A stretch of 64,000 nt of DNA from Brevibacillus_H sp049846925 (GTDB taxonomy: Bacteria; Bacillota; Bacilli; Brevibacillales; Brevibacillaceae): assembly GCF_049846925.1 (NCBI RefSeq), contig NZ_JBNCMT010000028.1, positions 1-64,000 on the forward strand. The letters are read 5' to 3'. Positions 17,592 to 26,790 of this stretch are shown here, one piece after another. A model generated the notes under the pieces. That model ran no database searches and was not told the DNA's origin. It was given only the letters and a program-made list of their open reading frames with translations. Positions within the stretch are counted from its first letter, which is position 1. The number at the start of each line of letters is the position of its first letter. A program made the translations under genes and the position numbers.

Positions 17592-18596
17592 ATGAGCCTG
17601 TATTCTAACGATGAAACAATCCGCAAGACGGATGAGATTGCACGAGGAGTATACCAGATTGAGATTCCAACCCCTTTTTCTGTTGGTCCAGTGAATGTCT
17701 ACCTGATTGAAGGTGAGAAATTAACACTGGTGGATGTGGGGCCGCTCATACCTGAATCATGGAATGCACTTGTGGAGGGAGTCAATCGGATTGGTTTTCA
17801 AATGCGAGATATAGAGCAAATTATTCTTACTCACCACCACGTCGATCATTGTGGGCTATTAGAGAAGGCACGCATGGAAACAGGAGCCAAAACCTATGCT
17901 CATCCGCTTGCCGTGCCGTATGTCGAATTGGACCCCGGGTTTATGGTTTTTCACGATCAGTTTTTCCTGACCCACTACAGACAGAGTGGCGTTCCTGAAT
18001 CGATGCTGTCTGTGATCCAGAAATTCCATAAGCTGATGCTTACTTTTTCAGAGCAAAGCCAGATTGATGGGCTCTTGAAGCATCAGGAGCAGGTTCCCGG
18101 CTTGCCAGAATGGAGGGTTTTTTACACTCCAGGTCATTCGCAAAGTCATCTTTCTTTATATCGGGAAGCCGACAGAGTGATGGTTGCTGGTGATCATATT
18201 ATCAAGCACATCTCTTCCAACGCCTTCATCGAGCCACCGCGAAATCAAACACAAGACCGTCCGCTTACGCTCGTTCAGTATCGGACGGCATTGCAAATGT
18301 GTGCTGACATGGACATCGATTTAATTTTATCGGGCCATGGGGAAGTCGTGACTAACCATCGGGAACTGATTTCTACCCGTTTACAAAAGAACTGGGAACG
18401 ATCCGACATTTTGAAAGGGTTTTTGCGAGATGGAGCCAAAACCGCTTTCGAGTTGACCATGCTATTGTTCCCGACGCTTTACAAAAAGGAGCTGCCGCTC
18501 ACGCTATCTGAAACACTAGGGCATCTGGATCTGTTGCGAATCCTGCATCAGGTCGACGTCAGTGAGAAGAATGGAATATTAACCTATTCGTTATAG
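17592..18596 (+). CDS. MBL-fold metal-dependent hydrolase
   Basis: 334 residues. The beta-lactamase-like metal-binding signature is HHHVDH (ILTHHHVDHCGLL, about residue 80), with further ligands in YTPGHSQSHLSLY, VAGDHI and LSGHGE. The extra C-terminal winged-helix-like tail is typical of the LACTB2/YqgX-like branch. The family includes glyoxalase II-like thioesterases and nucleases, so the substrate is open. GAGGGAGG precedes the ATG. It is transcribed alone between a terminator and a lipoprotein gene. Confidence 0.85.
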   Translation: MSLYSNDETIRKTDEIARGVYQIEIPTPFSVGPVNVYLIEGEKLTLVDVGPLIPESWNALVEGVNRIGFQMRDIEQIILTHHHVDHCGLLEKARMETGAKTYAHPLAVPYVELDPGFMVFHDQFFLTHYRQSGVPESMLSVIQKFHKLMLTFSEQSQIDGLLKHQEQVPGLPEWRVFYTPGHSQSHLSLYREADRVMVAGDHIIKHISSNAFIEPPRNQTQDRPLTLVQYRTALQMCADMDIDLILSGHGEVVTNHRELISTRLQKNWERSDILKGFLRDGAKTAFELTMLLFPTLYKKELPLTLSETLGHLDLLRILHQVDVSEKNGILTYSL

Positions 18597-18675
18597 CCTT
18601 TAGAATAGTTGCCTCCTTCCTCGGAAACCCTACTAAAGGAAGTTCTACATAGAAGAGGAAAAGGAGGGAATCGCA

Positions 18676-19569
18676 ATGATACCGATACGGAGAGGCTTAT
18701 TGTCTGCTCTTATCCTGTCTTTGCTCGTCAGTATGACTGGATGCAATGCAAATGAGAATAAAGCAGATGCCAGTGTGAAGTACAACGCCATTCGGGATCA
18801 ATTTCTTGCGCAGAGTGCATATTCATTCTACGGGCGTACCAAGTTGGTCACAGGTAGTACAACCAACAGCAATCTTGTCAATTATTCTGGAGTTGTACAG
18901 GGAAAAGACGTGTACCTTGATCTGCGATTATCAAATCCTGCAGAGAAGAGTGCAACCATGATGTCTCTCGTATCAAGAGGGCCCGAGTTATTTGTAAAGT
19001 CAAGCAAGCAAAGTGATTGGTCCCCGGTTGCAGGTCAGGATTTCTCGGTTCGGCAGGAATTTGAAAACTGGAATCCGATCGCAAACGTATATCAGATGGA
19101 TCAGTTGAAGGCAAGAGTGTTGCCGTTGCGAGACGGCAATAGAGAAGACGACTTCGGGGCAGTTCGAGTTTTGCTGGACTCGAACAAATTAAAGAATTGG
19201 TTGCGGGAACAGGTGCGTAGTCAACAGAGGTCACAAACTCTGGGGATACAATCTAATGGGATGCGGACTACAGCCATTCATACACCTAAGCTGAAAATGA
19301 TGCTGAGTTTGGATGAAGGAATAGGCAGACAGGGAACGGCAACCATTCAGGCAAATCAATCAAATAGTGAACTCGACAACATGATCGATAATATGGAGCT
19401 CGAAGCTGAGTATACCATTCATTACGATCGGAAAAATCTGCTCCCGACCAAGTTAACCATGGCAATTCGTTCGCAGTATGTACACGGAAACCAAAATGTT
19501 GTTGAACACTCTGAGATAGAGACCTTTATTCGAGACTATGGTACAAAGGCTCGGATTCCGTCTCCTTAA
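18676..19569 (+). CDS. Lipoprotein of unknown function
   Basis: 297 residues. The signal peptide ends in a lipobox (VSMTGC), so Cys23 should be lipidated and the protein held on the outer face of the membrane. The mature part is mostly beta-strand with no catalytic motif I recognise. FYGRTKL, GKDVYLDLRLS and the later AEYTIHYDRKNLLPTKLTMAI resemble the LolA/LppX-like fold seen in other Firmicute lipoproteins, but this is only a shape impression. AAGGAGGGAATCGCA precedes the ATG. Confidence 0.75.
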   Translation: MIPIRRGLLSALILSLLVSMTGCNANENKADASVKYNAIRDQFLAQSAYSFYGRTKLVTGSTTNSNLVNYSGVVQGKDVYLDLRLSNPAEKSATMMSLVSRGPELFVKSSKQSDWSPVAGQDFSVRQEFENWNPIANVYQMDQLKARVLPLRDGNREDDFGAVRVLLDSNKLKNWLREQVRSQQRSQTLGIQSNGMRTTAIHTPKLKMMLSLDEGIGRQGTATIQANQSNSELDNMIDNMELEAEYTIHYDRKNLLPTKLTMAIRSQYVHGNQNVVEHSEIETFIRDYGTKARIPSP

Positions 19570-19587
19570 GTAAATCCATTCAAAAAG

Positions 19588-19624
19588 AAAGAGCGTTCCC
19601 TAAAAAGAAGGGCGGCGCTCTTTC
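19588..19624. terminator. Bidirectional terminator
   Basis: GAAAGAGCG and CGCTCTTTC with an inner CCC/GGG pairing. It ends the lipoprotein transcript and overlaps the last codons of the convergent nuclease-like gene. Confidence 0.7.
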
Positions 19625-20463
19625 GTGTAGTTGGCAGACTCATATGCAGTTTCTGTAGCAAAATGCAACTCAAAAAAGACAGGCGAGTGATCAGACCGAT
19701 TGTTTGTCGATGATTTTGCGTAGGATAGTGCCAGTTCGTCCGATATGAATATATGATCAATCTGCTTTAGGCTGTTCCCGTCAATGGTCACAAATTTAGT
19801 CTTGGACTTCGCAAGCGGGTCATCAAGCAACTTTCGAAAGGGGGCAAGCAGTGGATCGGACTGGTCAACATTGAAGTCCCCCAACAAAATCGTTGGTTCT
19901 GTATTTTGCTCCTTTTGTAGCAGTTGGTACAGCGTGTCCGCCTGCTGCTTTCGCTCAGATGCCTTTAGCCCGAAGTGCGTCGTATACAGAGTAACGGGTG
20001 AACCGTTAGCATCCACGGTTACTTTCATTACTCCTCGAGGTTCCCTTGAAGAGGGGAGAGCAATTGATTCGACGTTCTGGATGGGATATTTACTCAGAAC
20101 AGCGTTGCCGTACGCACCTACAACAAAATTTATCGTTGGTGAAAATGCATAATTCATTTGTAACAAGCGGGACAATTCCTTCGCCTGATCGACAAAGCCA
20201 GAACGGGGAAGCCCCTCGTCTACTTCCTGCAGGGCAAGGATATCAGGATCAAGCTCTCTAATTTCATCGGCAATAGCTTTTACATCTGCGAGGCCTTCAT
20301 CATTTCGACATCCGCGGATATTATATGTAGCTACTGATAGAGTGCCAGAGTCAGAATGTACTGTAGATGGGTAAAAGGATGATACGTAAGAACTTTCTGT
20401 AAAATTAGAATACATTGAGCAGGTTAGTAATAGAAGAAAAGAAATCAGCAAGTATTTTTTCAT
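19600..20463 (-). CDS. Secreted endonuclease/exonuclease/phosphatase-family protein
   Basis: 287 residues from ATG 20463, with GGAGGAATTC upstream. A hydrophobic signal segment (about 3-18) ends LLTCSMYS. The Thr before Cys makes it a poor lipobox, so secretion without lipidation is possible. The EEP core is complete: ATYNIRGC, LALQEVDEG, YTTHFGL, LLGDFNVD, QIDHIF and RSDHSPV. The family hydrolyses phosphodiesters or phosphomonoesters (DNase I-like, sphingomyelinase-like, phosphoinositide phosphatase-like). The export signal points to an extracellular substrate. It is convergent with the lipoprotein gene. Confidence 0.85.
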   Translation of the reverse strand: MKKYLLISFLLLLTCSMYSNFTESSYVSSFYPSTVHSDSGTLSVATYNIRGCRNDEGLADVKAIADEIRELDPDILALQEVDEGLPRSGFVDQAKELSRLLQMNYAFSPTINFVVGAYGNAVLSKYPIQNVESIALPSSREPRGVMKVTVDANGSPVTLYTTHFGLKASERKQQADTLYQLLQKEQNTEPTILLGDFNVDQSDPLLAPFRKLLDDPLAKSKTKFVTIDGNSLKQIDHIFISDELALSYAKSSTNNRSDHSPVFFELHFATETAYESANYTKERRPSF

Positions 20464-20621
20464 GAATTCCTCCGTTTCCCCTCTTCTTATTTTACTTGTC
20501 GAACCTTGAAGAGGGATACAGGGAAACATTGTCGAAAATACCAACCTAGAATGCTTTTTTTGGAAGAAGATCTATACTATAATATACGAGATTGACCAAT
20601 ATTTGCTCCGGGGGTGACCGG

Positions 20622-21344
20622 GTGAAAAAAGCAGCAGTTGTCCTTGGTGTAATTATTGCTCTGGTACTACTGTTTACACAAACAAAACTGGGAGCACTTT
20701 TACAGACTGGTGATTTGGATCAGATCAGTCAATATATAAAAACGTTCGGTTTACTTTCCATTGTAATCAGTTTCTTACTTATTGTTGTTCAAACGTTTCT
20801 TCCCTTTGTACCGTTTTTTCTTTTAGCGGGAGTAAATATTATTATCTTTGGACCAGTAGGAGGTTTCCTGCTTACCTGGATTGCTGCCGTAGTTGGCGCC
20901 AGTCTGAATTTCCTCACTGCTCGCTATGTCGCTCAAGGATGGGCGCAAGGGAAAGTAGGAAATCTTCCTTTCTTTCAACGTTTAAATGAACAGGCAGAAC
21001 GAAGTGGGTTTCGAATCGTCCTCATGGCTCGGTTGATTCCAGTTTTGCCATCTACTGTCATCAATGCCGCAGCGGGCCTGTCCGCAGTATCATTTTTGCA
21101 ATTCTTTGCAGCAACGTTAATCGGGAAGTTTCCGATCACCTTACTGGAAGCGATTGTAGGACATGATATTTTCAACTTCTCTGAACATAAAATCCGTTTC
21201 TTTGTTGTGTTAGGCTTGTTAGGACTGTTAATGTGGGGAGGCTCCAAGTTAGGCAAGGCCTATGAGCGCCGAGCAGAAGCCCAGTCACAGTCCAGATTGG
21301 GGAGGGACAATCCTGATGGAATGGGAGAAAGAGACGGGGAATAA
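20622..21344 (+). CDS. TVP38/TMEM64 (VTT-domain) membrane protein
   Basis: About 240 residues from GTG 20622, with GGGGGTGA upstream. At least five membrane segments. The VTT/SNARE-associated domain is visible as LLIVVQTFLPFVPFFLLAG, then ARLIPVLPSTVINAAAGLS and FLQFFAATLIGKFP. Members of this superfamily (DedA/TMEM41-like) include lipid scramblases or flippases. The hydrophilic tail overlaps the start of the TetR gene by 29 bases, so the two are probably translated from one message. Confidence 0.85.
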   Translation: MKKAAVVLGVIIALVLLFTQTKLGALLQTGDLDQISQYIKTFGLLSIVISFLLIVVQTFLPFVPFFLLAGVNIIIFGPVGGFLLTWIAAVVGASLNFLTARYVAQGWAQGKVGNLPFFQRLNEQAERSGFRIVLMARLIPVLPSTVINAAAGLSAVSFLQFFAATLIGKFPITLLEAIVGHDIFNFSEHKIRFFVVLGLLGLLMWGGSKLGKAYERRAEAQSQSRLGRDNPDGMGERDGE

Positions 21345-21969
21345 GACAGAACGAACCCGGTTGCGGATCTTGAATGCCGCAGTAAAGCTGTTTGATGCGC
21401 AAGGCTACGACGGCACGACAGTTCGTCAAATTGCTGAAGCAGCCGATGTGAATCTTGCTCTGATTTCTTATCACTTTCAAGGAAAGCAAGGCTTGCTGGA
21501 AGTGTTGATTGCCACCTATTACGAGAAATTCTTCCAGCTATTGGAGGGTGAGTTTGCTGGCTCAGCCCACACTACTGCTTTGGAGCAGTTGCAGCAGATG
21601 ATTCGGTTGTATGTTTTTTTTCAACGGGATCATGCTGCTGTAACCCGTCTTGTTCAGCGTGAACTTAGTGTGGAATCAATGCTGGCTAGAGAAGTGATGA
21701 CGGTTTATATTCACCGCTGGAAGCACGGATTTGCATCTGTCATCGAACAGGGGATGATATCCAAAGAGTTCGAAACAGGTCCGATCGATCCGATTATCCT
21801 TGCGATGACAAGCCTTCTCGTTTATCCTTATCAAAATCCCCAAACTGTACGTGAAGTATATTATCTTGAACCCAATTCGGATGCATTCTGTGAATGGTTG
21901 ATATCATCCGTTATCCAATTAGTTACTTCTTTGTTAGTGCCCATTGAGTCGCAAGCATGTAATCGATAG
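21316..21969 (+). CDS. TetR/AcrR-family regulator (YttP-like)
   Basis: 217 residues from ATG 21316; GGGGAGGG lies about ten bases upstream. The N-terminal helix-turn-helix (RLRILNAAVKLFDAQGYDGTTVRQIAEAADVNLALISYHF, residues 13-53) is typical of TetR. The C-terminal half has the all-helical ligand-binding form. In Bacillus subtilis yttP lies in the same neighbourhood, between dgcP/ytrP and ezrA. The overlap with the VTT gene and the 16-base gap to the TPM gene suggest one operon. The ligand is unknown. Confidence 0.87.
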   Translation: MEWEKETGNKTERTRLRILNAAVKLFDAQGYDGTTVRQIAEAADVNLALISYHFQGKQGLLEVLIATYYEKFFQLLEGEFAGSAHTTALEQLQQMIRLYVFFQRDHAAVTRLVQRELSVESMLAREVMTVYIHRWKHGFASVIEQGMISKEFETGPIDPIILAMTSLLVYPYQNPQTVREVYYLEPNSDAFCEWLISSVIQLVTSLLVPIESQACNR

Positions 21970-21985
21970 AAGGGGTTGTATCAAG

Positions 21986-24505
21986 TTGAAAAAAACAGTT
22001 TTGATAGCCTGCCTGATGGGGCTTCTGTGGGTACCAAGTGTGGTACAAGCTGCCCCTTTTCCTGATAAAATCGACGCAGTCGTTCAGGATGATGCAAACT
22101 ATGTAAAAAAAGAGGATCGTCAAAAATTCGCGGAAACAATGAAAAAGTTTCCCGATCAATATAAAGTTGTTGTTGTAGAGAGCACTCAGCCAGAGGCTGC
22201 CAATGCGGATGAGTATGCACATAAATTGTATGACAAGTACAATTTACCAGAAAATTCGATGGTGATTGTGCTTGACATCGATACTGAGCAAGTGGGTGTG
22301 TATGCAGGCGAGGGGATGCAGAAAAAAGGTGCCAAGCTTGAAATGCTGCATGACAAGCTTACCTCATACTACGAGCCATACCGCAACCAAAAGCAATACA
22401 TTAAAGGAATTGAGCTGTTTATCCAAGAAGTGAATGCTGAAATGGAACGGATCGGTGCTGCACCGAGGACACCTGTGGGAGAAACAGCAGCACCCGTAAC
22501 AACAGCACCGAAAGAGAAATCATTTCTGGCAAGCATCCCTTGGTGGTTGTATGCGATTGTGATAGTGTTTGTTGTAGCAATCGTGGGCATGGTCTATATC
22601 ATGATCCGTCGTCGTACGATCTTTTCAGAAGTAGATGAGGTAGAGGACTGGAAAGACGAGCTGGTTGAAAAGATCCAGACAATCGATTTCGAGAAATCAC
22701 TGCGAAAATCTACAGGAGTAACCGAAGAACGCTATGCGATGCTGGCTGACCGCAAAGAGAACATGCTCCGGGTACGGATTCCTGATGTAGAAATGATCAT
22801 CCTGGAGTCAGAGGATGCATGCGACCGATTCCGTTTTCAGGCGGCTCGCAGTCTTTTAGCAGAAGGCAGAGAGATCCTGACTGAAATTGAAACAGAATTG
22901 AAAGAACTGAAAAATGATACGACGAAAGTAGTTCATACAAAAAAAGAGAGCAAACAGGTAATCCCGGAAATTACCAAACTGGTAGAGACGGTAGAACGCA
23001 AGCTGACCAACTATCGCCTGGATTACGGACTCTCGTTCCATGAATTGAAAGTTCAACTCGATGATGTAGATAAGTTGAGAAGCGAAGTAAAGAGCGATCT
23101 GGCATCTGGAGATGATGTCAAAGCTTATGACAAGACGCTGCAAGCACAGCAAATTCTTGAAAAGCTATCACGTCTGCTCGAACTTATCCCAGCGTTGGTT
23201 GTCCGGGTACAAAAAGAGCTGCCGGAAGAACTGAAACAACTGGAAAAGGATATTTCGCTGGCAGTGGGTGACGGATACGACCTGAACGAAAGCTCACTTG
23301 ATTCTGGCTTGTTGCAAACGAGACAGTTGTTGCAATCAGCCAAGTCATCACTCGAAGAAGGCGATATTGCCTTGACTGAGACCCATGTAAAGGCATTTGA
23401 AGTTCAAGTAGATCATATTTATCAGGCCATGGAAGAATCGGTTTTAGCAGCCAAGAAGCAGGTGGCAGCAGCTACTACAGTAGACACGTCGAACGTTGAG
23501 GAAGCGATAGAGACTGTAGATGTGGCTGGGGTTAGTACGGAAGCCGAGGTTAGTACGGAGACTGAGGTAAGCCCTGAGATTGAGGTAAGCACTGAGACTA
23601 AGACTGAGACTAATACTGAGACTAATACTGAGACTAATACTGAGACTGAAGCAGAGGATACAACGCTTGAGGTAGATGCTGAACAAGCCCCGCAAGCGGA
23701 AGAACTACCTCAGGAAAACGAGCAACAGGAAGAATTGCAGCACCAGGAAGATACACCTGTGGTTTCCGAAACGATGAGTCAGGAAGAGCGTTACTACTTA
23801 TTGAATCAAGTGCATGAAGCAGAGTCACACCCGCAAAATGATGAAAAAGCAGATAAAGAGCAAGATGAGCTGGTAAAAGTGAAATTTAACGTTCCTGTGA
23901 TCGATGCACGTGGACAAGTTGACGATGAAGAGTATGAATTGGTCATGCCAAAGCAAGCATCTTCTGAACAACAGGCTGAGATTGAATCAGTCGAATCGCA
24001 CGAACTGATTCTTGAAACGGAAGAAGATGTCCTTGATGAAATGGAGCGCATCTCAGGAGCATTGGTACGGATTCGACAACAAATCAAGCGGAGCTATCTG
24101 CCTGGGATTCCGAGCGATTTGAAGTTATTGTTTGATCAGGTGGTACAAGCGTTAGGCCGTGTGCAAATCGCAATGGAGAGATATAATTATTCACTGGAGG
24201 AAGTAGCCTATCTGTTGGAAGAAGCCAACGAATCGTTGATTGCAACGGAGAAAATGGCCGCGCAAGTAATCTCTTACTCTCAAAAGGCTGAAGGTGCGAT
24301 TCAGTACACCAATCGCTATCGCAGACAAAACAGACAGGTGAATGATTTGCTGACGAAAGCCGAGGCAGCTTTTAGACAGTTGCGGTTTAGCGAGGCCCTT
24401 CTTCTTGCTGAAGAGGCCCGATTGATTATAGAAGGAGAGCCAGAGGAAGGCGTTACGACCAGTCGTTGGCTGTTGAGAAAGAAGAAAAAGGAGACGCAAC
24501 GCTAA
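21986..24505 (+). CDS. TPM-domain membrane protein with long coiled coils
   Basis: 839 residues from TTG 21986, with AGGGG at ten bases. A signal peptide (1-23, ending VVQAA) precedes an extracellular TPM (YgcG-like) domain (about 24-145, VVVVESTQPEAANADEYAHKL). A low-complexity linker leads to one membrane segment (about 172-197, PWWLYAIVIVFVVAIVGMVY). The cytoplasmic part is almost all charged coiled coil (about 200-500), then an acidic Thr/Glu stretch with tandem TETN units (about 535-552), then a second coiled coil (about 670-820). It takes the place next to yttP that ezrA holds in Bacillus subtilis, and the cytoplasmic half recalls EzrA. The assignment is by form, not by motif. Confidence 0.8.
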   Translation: MKKTVLIACLMGLLWVPSVVQAAPFPDKIDAVVQDDANYVKKEDRQKFAETMKKFPDQYKVVVVESTQPEAANADEYAHKLYDKYNLPENSMVIVLDIDTEQVGVYAGEGMQKKGAKLEMLHDKLTSYYEPYRNQKQYIKGIELFIQEVNAEMERIGAAPRTPVGETAAPVTTAPKEKSFLASIPWWLYAIVIVFVVAIVGMVYIMIRRRTIFSEVDEVEDWKDELVEKIQTIDFEKSLRKSTGVTEERYAMLADRKENMLRVRIPDVEMIILESEDACDRFRFQAARSLLAEGREILTEIETELKELKNDTTKVVHTKKESKQVIPEITKLVETVERKLTNYRLDYGLSFHELKVQLDDVDKLRSEVKSDLASGDDVKAYDKTLQAQQILEKLSRLLELIPALVVRVQKELPEELKQLEKDISLAVGDGYDLNESSLDSGLLQTRQLLQSAKSSLEEGDIALTETHVKAFEVQVDHIYQAMEESVLAAKKQVAAATTVDTSNVEEAIETVDVAGVSTEAEVSTETEVSPEIEVSTETKTETNTETNTETNTETEAEDTTLEVDAEQAPQAEELPQENEQQEELQHQEDTPVVSETMSQEERYYLLNQVHEAESHPQNDEKADKEQDELVKVKFNVPVIDARGQVDDEEYELVMPKQASSEQQAEIESVESHELILETEEDVLDEMERISGALVRIRQQIKRSYLPGIPSDLKLLFDQVVQALGRVQIAMERYNYSLEEVAYLLEEANESLIATEKMAAQVISYSQKAEGAIQYTNRYRRQNRQVNDLLTKAEAAFRQLRFSEALLLAEEARLIIEGEPEEGVTTSRWLLRKKKKETQR

Positions 24506-24711
24506 TGAAGCTATTCTTGCCATTGTTCCTACTCGTAATTAGTGTGATTGTCATGTGGCAGCCCCGGACGAAACGTTGGCAAGATCGTATCCGTGCTCAC
24601 TTTGGTGGCAATGAACAACGGATGAAGCAGCGAGCAAATACATTCTTTCTTCTCGGCTTTGCATTCTTTCTCGGTGGATTAGCTTTGTTATATCGAGTAA
24701 CCACTCAATAA
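24505..24711 (+). CDS. Small membrane protein, 68 residues
   Basis: Start ATG 24505 shares its A with the TAA of the TPM gene; AAGGAGAC lies 12 bases upstream inside that gene. Two hydrophobic segments (about 2-17 and 43-62) flank a basic loop (RTKRWQDRIRAHFGGNEQRMKQR). No family recognised. The one-base overlap implies translational coupling, so it may act with the TPM/coiled-coil protein. Confidence 0.75.
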   Translation: MKLFLPLFLLVISVIVMWQPRTKRWQDRIRAHFGGNEQRMKQRANTFFLLGFAFFLGGLALLYRVTTQ

Positions 24712-24724
24712 AGCAGGTGAACAT

Positions 24725-25147
24725 GTGAAGCTGTCAAAACTGACGAAGCAGGATGAAGAGTTGATTGCCTCAGCTCAGGAAGTAATCAAAAGATGCTATG
24801 AATTCGAGCGTCATCATGTTGGTGCAGCGCTGAGAACTAAAACGGGTGAAATCTTTTCAGCCGTTCATGTAGAAGCCAATGTCGGCAGAATTACGGTGTG
24901 TGCTGAAGCCATGGTGATCGGAAAAGCAATTTCAGAAGGATATAAAGAATTCGATACAATTGTTGCTGTAAGGCACCCGGACCCAGATGATGATAATCGG
25001 GAGATCAAGGTTGTCTCGCCTTGTGGCATGTGCAGAGAGCTGTTAAGCGATTACGGGAGCGGCGATTTGCAGGTCATTATTCTCGACGAAACAGAAATCG
25101 GCAAGTGTCACATCGATGAGCTTTTGCCGTTGAAGTATAAACGGTAG
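24725..25147 (+). CDS. Blasticidin-S-deaminase-like cytidine deaminase
   Basis: 140 residues from GTG 24725. The zinc site and proton shuttle are complete: TVCAEAM (Cys and Glu of the CxE type, about 59-63) and SPCGMCREL (two Cys). Blocks HHVGAALRTKTGEI, SAVHVEA, FDTIVAVRHP, VVSPCGMCREL and ELLPLKY match, by memory, the Bsr blasticidin-S deaminase of Bacillus cereus far better than housekeeping cytidine deaminases. It should deaminate the cytosine of blasticidin S or a related nucleoside. Standard cytidine deaminase activity is the alternative. It follows the small membrane gene by 13 bases. Confidence 0.83.
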   Translation: MKLSKLTKQDEELIASAQEVIKRCYEFERHHVGAALRTKTGEIFSAVHVEANVGRITVCAEAMVIGKAISEGYKEFDTIVAVRHPDPDDDNREIKVVSPCGMCRELLSDYGSGDLQVIILDETEIGKCHIDELLPLKYKR

Positions 25148-25152
25148 ATAAA

Positions 25153-25197
25153 AAACAGGAGCAGTGAAAGGTTGTAAATCCTTTCCTGCTCCTGTTT
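25153..25197. terminator. Bidirectional terminator
   Basis: AAACAGGAGCAG and CTGCTCCTGTTT with inner GAAAGG/CCTTTC form a long stem (25153-25197). T-rich on both sides, it serves the deaminase gene and the convergent anti-sigma gene. Confidence 0.85.
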
Positions 25198-25198
25198 G

Positions 25199-26122
25199 CT
25201 ATTGTTGCTGCTTTATCAGGTCTTTTGCCACAGTCACCAAATCCTCTTTAGTTATATCAGCGGATCGCGTTCTTAGCTCGAAAAGCTGCTTTTTGTCGTT
25301 GTTAAGAAATTTGATATACTTTATTACCCGTGATTCTTTACCCTGATTTTGGATGGTCAGGATATGATAGATTGCCTCTGTTTGATCAATCATCACTTTT
25401 TCTACTGTTACGTCTGGGCCAGCATCGGAGCTAATCTTCTGTATTTCCTCAAGATTATCTATGTTTAACCTTATCTCTCCCGTACCTCTAGCGTAGGCGG
25501 CACTCATCCGCTGAATCTTCTTGTCTACAGGAATCTCCTTGATCACGACATCTTTGTTTGTCTCGTCTGCCTCCCGACGCATCGCTTCTTCATCAACTTC
25601 ATGATTTACCATATGTTCGATATATCCACTTGTAAAGGAGTAACCTCCCACGAGTTCTGCTGGAAAACGGAATATATTTCCCACCATAGACTGGAGCTCC
25701 GAGCGATCGGTAGAATCAATTGCTTTTTGCAGGAAACGTATTATTTTCTCAGGATTATCCTTGCTCTTTACATAGACAGCCACAGCCGTTCCTGGCTTTA
25801 AACTCTCTCGTACCTCGTTAATTTTATCATTATAACTTACGGGTTCCGAAACCGTGTTTTGTTCTGTTCGATTTACCTGTACAACAACTTCTCCCTTGTC
25901 GTTCTTCAATTCATACACTTTTATTGCAGCAAAGGCAGAGGTTACGACAAACACAAGGCAAGCAGCCACGATCAATCCCATTTTTCTTTTCATCTGGTGG
26001 GCCTCCTTTTGACTATTCCTTCCGTACAATTTTTGCAATACCTGATCCTTGACATCAATTTTGGGAACAGATGTTGTTTGGAATAACTTCTTGATCTCAT
26101 CGGATGGCTGAGAAGGTTTCAT
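25199..26122 (-). CDS. Probable membrane anti-sigma factor / sigma partner (DUF3600-like)
   Basis: 307 residues from ATG 26122; AAGGAGGGAACGTGG upstream. A cytoplasmic N-terminal part (about 1-45), one membrane segment (about 48-66, GLIVAACLVFVVTSAFAA) and a large extracellular domain. The start lies 26 bases inside the sigma factor gene, the usual layout for an ECF sigma and its anti-sigma. The outer domain resembles DUF3600/DUF4179-type partners in Bacillales. The signal it senses is unknown. Confidence 0.72.
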   Translation of the reverse strand: MKPSQPSDEIKKLFQTTSVPKIDVKDQVLQKLYGRNSQKEAHQMKRKMGLIVAACLVFVVTSAFAAIKVYELKNDKGEVVVQVNRTEQNTVSEPVSYNDKINEVRESLKPGTAVAVYVKSKDNPEKIIRFLQKAIDSTDRSELQSMVGNIFRFPAELVGGYSFTSGYIEHMVNHEVDEEAMRREADETNKDVVIKEIPVDKKIQRMSAAYARGTGEIRLNIDNLEEIQKISSDAGPDVTVEKVMIDQTEAIYHILTIQNQGKESRVIKYIKFLNNDKKQLFELRTRSADITKEDLVTVAKDLIKQQQ

Positions 26123-26678
26123 CCACGTTCCCTCCTTTTTGCGTAACCAGGTATATTTTGCATTTTTTGATTGCCCTCTCGTATTGCTTTCGAAGTGTTG
26201 CAGGTTTTTTGTTAAAAAGTAACGAGAGCTCTTCATAGCCTCTTTCCTCAAGTACACGCAAGATAACGAGACTTCGTTCTTCTGGTGAAAGATTGGCTAA
26301 AGCACGGTGCAGCGGTTCGCTCAGATGCTTGCTGTCTACGTTGGCTTCCCCTTCATTTTCACTCACGGTCTGTGTTCCTGTTCTCAAAAAAGTGATGATT
26401 CGAGAAAGCTTTTTCCGCTTAATCAGATTAATGCAGTGATGGTAGGCTATTTTATATACCCAGGCAGAAAAGGAAACGCTTTTCGTATACTTGTCAATTT
26501 TTTCATATACCTTGAGCAGCACTTCTTGAACGGCATCTTCTGCTTCTTGTTTGTGCCCCAGCATATGGTAACAATAAGTGAAAATCGGTTGTTGTAGAGC
26601 TTCTATCACAACTCCAAACTTCTCCAAATCACCTGACTTCACAGCTTCAATCAAGTGCTCCATCGTATCATTATCCAA
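26097..26678 (-). CDS. ECF-type RNA polymerase sigma factor
   Basis: 193 residues from TTG 26678, chosen because AAGGAGGTG is seven bases upstream. Sigma region 2 (IFTYCYHMLGHKQEAEDAVQEVLLKVYEKIDKY...FSAWVYKIAYHHCINLIKRKK) and region 4 (LSPEERSLVILRVLEERGYEELSLLFNKKPATLRKQYERAIKKCK) are both present. It directs transcription of a stress regulon in answer to the partner's signal. A GGTTGCCACC block upstream of the start (about 26733-26742) is a candidate autoregulatory promoter element, not proven. Confidence 0.88.
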   Translation of the reverse strand: MDNDTMEHLIEAVKSGDLEKFGVVIEALQQPIFTYCYHMLGHKQEAEDAVQEVLLKVYEKIDKYTKSVSFSAWVYKIAYHHCINLIKRKKLSRIITFLRTGTQTVSENEGEANVDSKHLSEPLHRALANLSPEERSLVILRVLEERGYEELSLLFNKKPATLRKQYERAIKKCKIYLVTQKGGNVDETFSAIR

Positions 26679-26790
26679 GCTTTCCCACCTCCTTCTGCAA
26701 TGTATAACAAATAAGCCATCCATTTTGTGACTGGTGGCAACCGAAAACAAATTTTTTCATTTATAAAATGTTTGAAATAGAAGGGGGGAA

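Noticed and set aside
23590..23650. CRISPR-like or minisatellite array
   Set aside because: The repeats are in-frame TETN codons of the TPM protein, with no spacers of unique sequence.
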